The position numbers and the translations under genes were made by a program. Below, one piece after another: positions 34,035 to 42,647 of a stretch of DNA of 64,000 bases; positions within the stretch are counted from its first letter, which is position 1; every line of letters starts with the position of its first letter. Source of the stretch: Mesostigma viride (taxonomy: Eukaryota > Streptophyta > Mesostigmatophyceae > Mesostigmatales > Mesostigmataceae); assembly GCA_009746045.1 (NCBI GenBank), contig RPFO01000448.1, positions 972,565-1,036,564 on the forward strand, written 5' to 3'. The notes beneath the pieces are model-generated. The model saw nothing but the letters and a program-made list of their open reading frames with translations, was not told where the DNA came from and made no database searches.

Positions 34035-36060
34035 TGAATTGAATTGAATTGAATTGTAACATAACTCCGTTGGGAGTATATGTAGCACACAGCCCTTGAG
34101 AGGGGGGCATATGGCCTATCATACATCCTAAGCTACTTCCTGCAAGGGTGGGGATGTAAAGGACCCTTGCTCTAGGTGCACCAGGGCACTTGCATCCCAT
34201 GATCTTCAAGCTATGCCCAGCGAAGGGGGAGCCTGTCATGGGGGGGAAGAGCAGCATAGCTATACAAAGAAGCTAGGGCATGGCGTCTCAGCAGAGAGTT
34301 ACTCCCTGCATGGGCACAACATAACTAAATAAAGCTAGGCATCATCTGGGGTGTGGCTCATCATAGGCACACATGTACATGATTAAGGAAAGCGCGTGGC
34401 TTAGCTAGGATAGTGCCTCTAGGAGGCGTACATGTACATGGCCACGGTCTATCTATTCTGCACTACTACTGCTGTATTCCCCTAAGCTGGGGCGTCTGGA
34501 GTCGCTGGGGCCGCGGGGGGGGGGGGTCGCCTGCCAGGGCTTGTGGCCGACGTAGATGGCCGCCCCCTTCCAGTACACCGGCTGGCCCGCCTTGGTCTGC
34601 CGGAGCTGGAGGTAGATCGGCCATAGCTCCCGTCGCCGTTGTTGCTGCGCCAGGGTCAGGTCGTCATCAAGGGTGAAGAGAGTCTTCTCGAGCCGCTTGC
34701 GGCGTCTGAGAAAAGAAATCTTGTCCGCCGGGGTCTTAAAGGTGAGAAGGAGCGGGGGCGGCCCTGCCTTACCCCGCGCGCGGGGAAGGCGGTGGGCGGC
34801 CAGCGCGATCTCACCGATAAGGCCCATGCGACCAAGGATTTCTCGCTCAAACGCACGCAAAAGCTTCTCGGAAGTCTCACCTTCCTCCATGGTGAAGTTC
34901 TTGACAATGACGTTGAGGCTGCGCTGGGCGAGCTCGGCCTCCTCGCGGAGGTCAAGCGTCTGCCGTTGGAGCTGGGCTGCGACGGCGGAGGTGGTGGAGG
35001 TGGTATGTTGCTTAAGCATGTCCGCCCAGGTGGTGATGGGAGGAGCATCGCCGGCCAGGCCAGCCGGGGCTGGCTTGGCGGCAATGTCCTTCACCGCCTG
35101 GGCGGTGAGGCCTGCCGTGTTCTGCAGAACCTCGATAGCGATGGCGTTGTCCTTAAGACGCTGGTCGATGTCACGGAGCTGGGCGGTGATGGCGTCGGAG
35201 GTGGAGGTGGTGGCGGTGGAGGAGGCGAGGAGGGTGGAGGTGGCGGTGGAGATGGTGGAGGTGGCGGTGGAAAGGAGGGGAAGCTCGGCAGTCAGCGTGC
35301 CGCCGATGGCCGCCACATCTGCAGCAATGGGGTCCACGTGCTCCTCGAGGACCTCCTTAAGGAGTGAGCGGAGGGAGGATTCGGTTAAGGTGGTGGTGAG
35401 AGGCTTGGGGGGCCAAAGCTCCCCGATGGAGCGTCCAAGGAGGGAAAAGAGAGCGAATTGCTGGAGGAAGGGGCGGTGGAGGCTGGGAATGATGTCGAAA
35501 GAGGCGAGACGAACCCAGCGAGGGTCAAAGAGGCGACCTTGGTTGAAGAGCTGCTTGCATAGTGCAAGAAGCGAGGCGTGCGTTCCATAAAACACGCAGA
35601 CCAGGATGCGTTCCGGGTTAAGCGTGTCAAGGAAGCCGGGCTGGCTGGCTTCGGCGACAAAGTCGAGCTCTGTCCAACTCGGCTCGGCAGAGCGACTGCG
35701 CTTGGGTTCAGGCGACGCTGCGGGCGAGGCGGGCTCAGCAGGCGGCTGGGCGACCACTAGAGCTTGGCTAGTGGCGCCGCTGCCTTCTGGGCCGGTTGGC
35801 GAAGCTGCAGCCGGGGCTGCAGACGTATTTTCATTGCTGAGCGCAGCCGCCAGGCTGCGTTGCGTCGAGAGGCGTTTGCTCATCGTATAGTGCGTTACAG
35901 CTTCGGAAAATTATATCAGCATGTGCGTCTAAGAAAGACGAAGCGATTGTGATATTCACAGCTGAATTCGGTGCTCAAACGTGAAAGTTATGAGCTCCGA
36001 CAGCCATGGCTACCTCGTGGCTCGTGGCTGCGGTATGCCTTTGCGTATGCCTTTGGGATA
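34035..36060 (-). mobile_element. apparently full-length ORF1-only retroelement, family A
   Basis: Bounded by tcagggatat at 34025-34034 and 36061-36070. On the minus strand it has a 177 nt 5'UTR, one intact 476-codon ORF (35883-34453) and a roughly 420 nt 3'UTR. The 3' end is ACATatactcccaacggagttATGT followed by AATTG-type units. There is no reverse transcriptase or endonuclease, and the spacing leaves no room for one. It lies inside older copies of the same 3'UTR sequence (36061-36115 on the right). Confidence 0.88.
34453..35883 (-). CDS. L1-ORF1p-like RNA-binding protein, sole ORF of family A element
   Basis: 476 codons, intact, starting MSKRLSTQRSLAAAL. The N-terminal 60 residues are low-complexity Pro/Ala/Ser. 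Residues about 65-165 form a conserved domain (SWTELDFVAE, CVFYGTHASLLALCKQLFNQG, FALFSLLGRSIGELWPP) that I cannot assign. Residues 180-300 are Ala/Thr/Ser-rich and heptad-like. An RRM-like region follows (REEAELAQRSLNVIVKNF, LPRARGKAGPPPLLLTF, ISFLRRRKRL). A basic C-terminal domain ends it (TLDDDLTLAQQQRRRELWP, QPVYWKGAAIYVGHKPW). The coiled-RRM-CTD order is that of L1 ORF1p trimeric nucleic-acid chaperones. No zinc knuckle is seen. The plus-strand ORFs at 34639-35590 are shadows. Confidence 0.85.
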   Translation of the reverse strand: MSKRLSTQRSLAAALSNENTSAAPAAASPTGPEGSGATSQALVVAQPPAEPASPAASPEPKRSRSAEPSWTELDFVAEASQPGFLDTLNPERILVCVFYGTHASLLALCKQLFNQGRLFDPRWVRLASFDIIPSLHRPFLQQFALFSLLGRSIGELWPPKPLTTTLTESSLRSLLKEVLEEHVDPIAADVAAIGGTLTAELPLLSTATSTISTATSTLLASSTATTSTSDAITAQLRDIDQRLKDNAIAIEVLQNTAGLTAQAVKDIAAKPAPAGLAGDAPPITTWADMLKQHTTSTTSAVAAQLQRQTLDLREEAELAQRSLNVIVKNFTMEEGETSEKLLRAFEREILGRMGLIGEIALAAHRLPRARGKAGPPPLLLTFKTPADKISFLRRRKRLEKTLFTLDDDLTLAQQQRRRELWPIYLQLRQTKAGQPVYWKGAAIYVGHKPWQATPPPRGPSDSRRPSLGEYSSSSAE

Positions 36061-36326
36061 TCAGGGATATGTGCGACATTTACTCCCAACGGAGTGATGT
36101 TCCTAATTAATTGATTAATAGTGGGCTCAGGTCATGTAGGACTAGTGACTCCAGTGGGGAAGGGCCGGCGTGTTTGCAAACGGCGGATCGAAGCATGCTA
36201 GCTAGAGAAGACCCCTGGGGTAGAGCTAGGGCAAAATAGATATAGAATATATGACTTTTTTTTTAATAGGTGGACCCTTGTGCACACTAAATCTGTGGCC
36301 AACTCAATTTGATCAATGCAAGCTAT

Positions 36327-36529
36327 TAAATTATAACATGCCTCCGTTGGGAGATCATGTAGCACATATTCCTTGATGGATGGGTGGGGTGGAAGGAGCC
36401 GCGTAATCGAACTAACCTAACTCTAATCTAGCTAGTCTAGAAAAGTCCTAACTACCCTACTCATCAAAACGCCTCCTCCGCTTGGGGGGAGGTGGTTTGC
36501 CCACAGGGTCGGGCGTTTCAGCCTTGACT
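36327..36529 (-). mobile_element. RT retroelement, 203 bp 3' copy
   Basis: Flanked by atgcaagctat at 36316-36326 and 36530-36540. The minus strand reads the last codons GKPPPPKRRRRFDE-stop, the 3'UTR, then ACATgatctcccaacggaggCATGT and an AATTTAA tail. It matches the 3' end of 37246-38267. Confidence 0.88.
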
Positions 36530-36764
36530 ATGCAAGCTATGGTGAGTAAATTTAATGAAGTAATTAATTATGGCCAGTGCCTTGATCCGCAAGTCCATTT
36601 GTAATTGGATCATTTACATGCAGTTTCGGTCAGAAGACGCAAAAAGGGTGGCATCAACCGTGGGTGCATGAAAACCAGTGTGCAAAGAATAAGAGCACAG
36701 CATTATGACTGATTACACCCCCCCCACCTGCAAGTAGCATAGCGCGATACATCATGAGGGTGCA

Positions 36765-37015
36765 GGTGCCTTGGTGCACCTAGAGCAAGTGTTGTTTACA
36801 TCCCCACCCTTGCAGGAAGTAGCTTAGGATGTATGATAGGCCATATGCCCCCTCTCAAGGGCTATGTGCTACATATACTCCCAACGGAGTTATGTTACAA
36901 TTCAATTCACCTGCAAGTGGTAGCTAAGGATGTATTAAAACCCATATGCCCCCACTCAGGGCTATGTGTTACATAAGCTCCCAACGGAGATATATGTTGT
37001 TAATTAATTGTTTAA
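36765..37015 (+). mobile_element. family A 3'UTR fragments, two successive copies
   Basis: Two truncated 3' ends in the same orientation end at about 36905 (actcccaacggagttatgtt, AATTC) and about 37015 (ctcccaacggagatatatgt, AATTAATT). Both share the tttacatcc / gcaggaagtagct / catatgccccc order or part of it. Confidence 0.7.
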
Positions 37016-37245
37016 TAAATTCAGACTTATGGCAGATGATAAATGATTCCTTTTATTCGTTACCCCGATATTCACAGTCTCCTTTCCCACACAGCAAAAT
37101 ATGGTGTTGTTCTTTCTCAGTTACATCGTTTTTCCCGTCTTTGTTCCGTATCGTGTTGATTTCATCACGACTCTTGTTGAACTCTTGCAGCGTTTATTGG
37201 TCAAAGACTATGACCGAGCCATTATGCTCCGTCAAGTCCGATGTT

Positions 37246-38139
37246 AGCACGGGTTACCGCCTGGCTGACCTGATTTACGCGGACGACACCACCCTCATCG
37301 CGCGCCCCGAGCACATTCAGACCTGGCTGGACTGTCTGGGCCTGGAGGCGAGGGCGGTGGGGTTGGAGATTAGTGTCAAAACTGAGGCGATGGTGATTGG
37401 GGCCTCCAGTCGCCCACCGCTGCCGCGCCTGCTAGACGGGACGGAGGTCCCACTCCGCGACCGCTTCAAGCTGTTGGGGAGTTGGCTTCCGGACACTGCC
37501 GACGATGTGGACACCCGCATCGGCCTTTCCTGGGCCAAGCTCCGTTCGCTCAACACCTACTGGCGCTCCAAGGGCCTGGACGAGCACCGCAAGCGCATGC
37601 TCTTCAAGGTCCTCGTCCTCACGGTGCTCACGTATGGCGCCGAGGCATGGACACTCACGGCAACACTGGCAGCCAAGCTAGACGGCACGGTAACCCGGAT
37701 GCTCCGACAGGTCCTGAATGTCGGGTTTTCTCAGCGTAGGTCCTTAGAGTCTTTGTATCACGGTATGCCGCGTATTTCGGACGAGATTAGACAGCGTAGG
37801 ATAGCATTTGTAGGACATCTTGCTCGCACCAGCCAGGTCGACACCGCCCTTGGTCTGGCCGGTCCCCAGCGGCTCGGCCAACCGGGGCGGCACATTTTGA
37901 CCTGGCCTGGCCCCAAGAACATTCCTAAAAAGGTAGGGAAACATGCCATGACCTATACCCAGATGTTGCTGGACGACCTAGTGGTCCCAGCCCAGTTTGA
38001 GTACCGCATCCACTCTCTCTCCCGTCTTTGGACTGCCATGCAGGACAAGGAGCGGTGGAAGAAGATTGTCAAGGCACACACGCCCGACCCTGTGGGCAAG
38101 CCACCTCCCCCCAAGCGGAGGAGGCGTTTTGATGAGTAG
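37246..38139 (+). pseudogene. reverse transcriptase, C-terminal part (non-LTR)
   Basis: About 297 in-frame codons belong to the element. The upstream part of the 397-codon ORF from 36946 is flanking DNA. Near the start, LADLIYADDTTLIA contains the YADD catalytic motif of the RT palm. Thumb-like sequence follows (LDGTEVPLRDRFKLLGSWLP) with WRSKGLDEHRKRMLFKVLVL. LYHGMPRISDEIRQRRIAFVG and HLARTSQ form the conserved post-RT region of LINE polymerases. It ends in a basic tail, GKPPPPKRRRRFDE. The N-terminal RT motifs and any endonuclease are missing, so it is inactive alone. Clade assignment is not possible from this piece. Confidence 0.88.
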
Positions 38140-38267
38140 TGTAGTTAGGCTTTTCTAGATAGAGTTAGGATAGTTCGATCACGCGGCTTCCTCCACCCCA
38201 TCCATCATGAAATATGTGCTACATGACCTCCCCACGGAGGCATGTTATAATTTAATTTAATTTTTTT
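37246..38267 (+). mobile_element. 5'-truncated reverse-transcriptase retroelement
   Basis: Flanked by an exact 12 bp duplication, aagtccgatgtt, at 37234-37245 and 38268-38279. It begins within the RT palm domain, keeps the ORF to its stop at 38139, and has a short 3'UTR. It ends with ACATgacctccccacggaggCATGT and a TTTAATTTAATTTTTTT tail. The insertion splits an older sequence that was open on the minus strand across the junction. Confidence 0.9.
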
Positions 38268-38792
38268 AAGTCCGATGTTTTTTGCAACGTCACCCACATC
38301 TGTTCGGTGCTGCCCCTTGGCACAAGCTCTACAAACAGGTCGTGGACCGGCTGGATCGCATAGTATCTCCGCACATCTGAACCCTGTGATGCCAGATCTC
38401 CTTTGCGGCCGTTCCGAGCTTGGCACTGGATTCGTTGTCCACATCGTCGCGTCGCTGCCGCAACACGATGTTTTCTGGCATCCGCGGGCTTTTGGTTCCC
38501 GCCGCACATTTGAAAGTGCTGTCCTCCGGCTTTTTGCCTTTGCACCGTGTGCAGTTCTTGGACGTTTGGAATCATGGCATGGCTAACGTGATGACTGACT
38601 AGCTAGACCTTTTCAGTGGTTTTCCATTTGCGGGTATTTCCTCGTAAATGGTGGGAGAGCGATCGCAGCAATGGTGCTCACCACTAGACACTCCCGGCCA
38701 GTTAGGCTAGAAACACACGCCCTGATCAAGCATGCTGTTTCCGGCCCCACCGTCTAGGTCATCTAGTCGCTCCACACGTAAGCCAGCCATAA

Positions 38793-38938
38793 TTTCAATG
38801 CACAAGGATACACATTTCCATCACCATTCATCTTCATCATCCTGAACGACTCGAAAACGCGGAAAAGATAACGGCAGGCTCGAGCTACCATGGTCCGGAT
38901 TCTCCCGATTTCTGGCCTGCGCTGGTTGTCTCTTTGAT
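38793..38938 (+). repeat. dispersed repeat, copy 1
   Basis: About 146 bp starting atttcaatgcacaagg and ending tggttgtctctttgat, repeated in the same orientation at 50099-50250 with scattered substitutions and small indels. No coding potential or family is recognised. Confidence 0.8.
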
Positions 38939-39241
38939 AAATGATTAATCATTGTTTGGATACATGCTCACGTGACAAAGTTGCGTGCAAATTCATGATT
39001 CAATTAATTAATGCTCCCATAAATCCATAAAATCATTCATTAATTAATAGACATGAATCCATAAACGTACCCTTGCATGAAAAAGTCTTATTGTAACCTA
39101 TACAATCCTACACTAGATGCATTGCCGGCCTCGACAACCTGGAGGCATGGCAAGTCGATATGGAATGAATGGAAGGGAGATCTCGCACAACAAGGAACAA
39201 AACTTGAGTAGTCTATGCAAACCAACATAACCAGTCAATAT

Positions 39242-39508
39242 TAAATTAAAGTAAATTAAATTATAACATGCCTCCGTGGGGAGATCATGTAGCACATATT
39301 CCATGATGGATGGGGTGGAGGGAGCCGCGTGAACGAACTATCCTAACTCTAAGCTATCTAGAAAATCCTAACTACACTACTCATCAAAACGCCTCCACCG
39401 CTTGGGGGGAGGGGGCTTGCCCACAGGGTCGGGCGTGTGCGCCTTGACAATCTTCTGCCACCGCTTCTTGCTCTGCATGGCAGTCCAAAGAGGAGAGAGG
39501 GAGTGAAA
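39242..39508 (-). mobile_element. RT retroelement, 267 bp 3' copy
   Basis: Flanked by aaccagtcaatat at 39229-39241 and 39509-39521. On the minus strand it reads MQSKKRWQKIVKAHTPDP and GKPPPPKRWRRFDE-stop, then the stem-loop and an AATTTAATTTA tail. A 5'-truncated copy of the same family as 37246-38267. Confidence 0.88.
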
Positions 39509-39863
39509 AACCAGTCAATATAATTACTATTAACTGCACCAACATTGGTTTGCCCAAACAGGCATCTGCCTCTTGCCACCCATGTAACCCCACCGGCCAA
39601 AGACATGTCTGAGTGCCAGATCCTTGCCCACCCCCCGCCCACAACATCAACTGTCTTACTAGGTGATCTCAACCAATGTCATCAAGCAATAAAAAATAAA
39701 ATGGTGTTCACCATGGCGTGAGTGTTGCCAAATGGAGGATCATGGCAGGTGTTTCTTGAATCCATAATGGCCAAATCATAACATAAGTGAGGTGTCTACA
39801 CAATATTGATATTGCATCCAACAAAAAATGACAGAATGAGAAAAGCTAGAAATGATCGTGTAG

Positions 39864-42613
39864 ACCGGCACCACCATGATGTCTCAGAGCTCAATTAGTC
39901 CAAATTTAGCTTAAGTGGACGTCTGTATAAAGTGTGTAAAAGCATTCCTACCATTCTAAACAGCAGCTTAGTGGATGGCTACAAATTGGCAATCGAAGCT
40001 AACCCGATTTCTCATATTCTCTTCCCCGTGGCTCCCAACAGCCCGTGTGTGCATGTCACTACAATATGGTAGCCGCCGAGCCCAAACCTGCTTTCTCAAC
40101 CCTTAGTTTCATAGGGAGGCAAGGAGGACTAACATGACCATGCGCACGACACGCAACCACTCACTTTGTTAGCCAATCATCCATCCATGCATCCATGCAT
40201 CCATGCATCCATGCATCCATGCATCCATGCATCCATGCATCCATGCATCCATGCATCCATGCATCCATGCATCCATGCATCCATGCATCCATGCATCCAT
40301 GCATCCATGCATCCATGCATCCATGCATCCATGCATCCATGCATCCATGCATCCATGCATCCATGCATCCATGCATCCATGCATCCATGCATCCATGCAT
40401 CCATGCATCCATGCATCCATGCATCCATGCATCCATGCATCCATGCATCCATGCATCCATGCATCCATGCATCCATGCATCCATGCATCCATGCATCCAT
40501 GCATCCATGCATCCATGCATCCATGCATCCATGCATCCATGCATCCATGCATCCATGCATCCATGCATCCATCCATCCATCCATCCATCCATCCATCCAT
40601 CCATCCATCCATCCATCCATCCATCCATCCATCCATCCATCCATCCATCCATCCATCCATCCATCCATCCATCCATCCATCCATCCATCCATCCATCCAT
40701 CCATCCACTCATCAAGCACACGTATATTGCATCACATGGGTGGCAATAAAACAACCTTCAACCCCTATACACTGATTGGGAGGGCATCCAACCTTGTCTC
40801 ACTGCCTCAAGTGGTCAGGCCACAACAATTTCTCTGCATCATGGCGATACCTAACTGCGAGTGCTAAATGATTCTTGGCTTCGATGCGGCAATCAATGTG
40901 CTGCCCGTCACAGTTTAGTCCATTAGCCCTTGCCTAGTTCGTTGCAACACTTATTACACGCTGTCAACACAACAAGACACACATACATGTCCCATTGGGG
41001 AGCCACGGAGTAATGGCATTGCCGCAGTAAATGCCAAAGTGAATGCTAAATACATCGACCCCTAGTGTAGGAATAATTAATTGGTACTCTTGTGCACATG
41101 CATGGCTGCCAAAATGAATTAAAACACGCAGATGGATACTTGTTTACAGAAGTTATACTTTGAATACGTCGTCGTGTAAACCAACGCTCTTCGCCCTAGG
41201 CTACATCGTTCACATTAAGCGCATGTATATGAGTATGAATATGCTACGTGTGCTGTTGCTTCAAACTTGTTCCTATACACAATCACACTGTCACAAAAAC
41301 TGGCGTTCATCCAATACAGAAAACGCCCGCCACAAATTCCAAGCAGGATCTGAACGTAGACTTGGCCGTGATGCTGACCATTTCAAGCAACTTTGAATTA
41401 CTGGCAAGCAATGGCGACCGTAATGTCAATCACCAGCACGCAGCACCTGCTATAAGAAAAAATCCAGCAACTACTAGCAAAAGTCAGGTGGGTGACAGGT
41501 GCGTGGGGTATGCAGTCAAGATCAAGCAGTGGAAAACATGGGCACAGTAGTGCTTCCCATCCCACGAACAGCCAAAGTCTCCCTAAAAAATGTGTTCTTG
41601 ATGCACGTTTGATGCACGGGAGCTAATCCAAAGATGTTCCCCAAGGAAATACAGGGAGAGCCTGTGGGGAAAACAGGGGGGAAGCTGCATTGCGGATAAT
41701 GACCCACTGTATATGCTCCCGACCCGTTGCCGACCGAAAGCAAATGGTAAGAAACTACCTGGACGGTAATGATGTAATGGAAAGACGTAAGAAGCTTTCC
41801 CGAACCGACGGAAGGACGACAAAGCGCAGCGTGTAAGGCAGAGGCAGTTGCGTGTTGCTGAAAATGACGTGACCAAAACGGTTGCCGATCATGAAAAACC
41901 GGACCTCCATCCCGTTGCTGACGGAAACACAGTGTAGAGACGCGGCCAAACGTTAGACGAACTTCCCAACCGAAGTACTTACAAAAAAATGCAGCGGTAG
42001 AGACTGCAGCCTGCCTGCAGTGCAGGAACGCCAACCAGAAGCGAAGGGTTCCTGCGAAATAGAAGGAGACAGGCCGGAATACAGAGGGTAAAGTATTCCT
42101 TGGATGACGTTACGACTCGAAGTGGGTAAAAAATGGAAGTGGCCGACTGAAAAGTCGTTGGCATTTCTGCCCTGGATGGAAACGTTGGGTAAGTAAATCG
42201 ACCCGTTAGCAATAAAATGGGAAGAGCGCCCAGACGAAACAACCGCAGCTTACCCAAGCGAGATGAACTCTTTCTTGACAGTCGTCCATGCCAACGTCGG
42301 CCAGCCCGGGCCAGGTAGCTGCCGCAGCCATGCCGCACCAGAATTTGAATTTTGTGCCCGGCAACGTTCCTAAAATGCAGGAATGGCTGGGCCGACGGCC
42401 GACGCGTGGCCCGTGGCCCATGGCCCGTCGCCCGTGTTTTTACGTGCCTGCGCCTGGCCTGCCTTAACGTTGTTACGCCCGCGCACTCCCCAGCCTTGCG
42501 CACGCCAGCCTTGCGCACGCTGCGCCGCGCCCAGCCTTGCGCATTCCCAGCCTTGCGCATCCCAGCCTTGCGCATCGTCTGAAGAAATCAGTGACTGATG
42601 TTTACAAAAACTC
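39864..42613 (-). repeat. right arm of large inverted duplication
   Basis: Reverse complement of 30388-33740. It is shorter because the satellite lacks the GGGTGCAT block and has fewer copies, and because of a deletion of about 30 bp near 41946 (sequence present at about 31055-31085 in the left arm). It ends at 42613, only 34 bp before the hAT transposon. Confidence 0.9.
40178..40706. repeat. CCATGCAT and CCAT satellite
   Basis: Octamer block at 40178-40568, then tetranucleotide block to 40706. This is the right-arm counterpart of 32322-33420. At 40707 it abuts aagcacacgtatattgcatcacatggg, which aligns with the 3' stem-loop region of the family B element, so the array occupies the tail position. 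Confidence 0.95.
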
Positions 42614-42647
42614 TAAAAAAAATTATATAAAGTCGGGACTATCGTAC

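Noticed and set aside
34639-35590. Plus-strand ORFs of 242 and 305 codons
   Set aside because: Antisense shadows of the intact ORF1-like gene. The plus ORF at 4868-5650 and the minus ORF at 3433-4380 are shadows of ORF1 copies in the same way.
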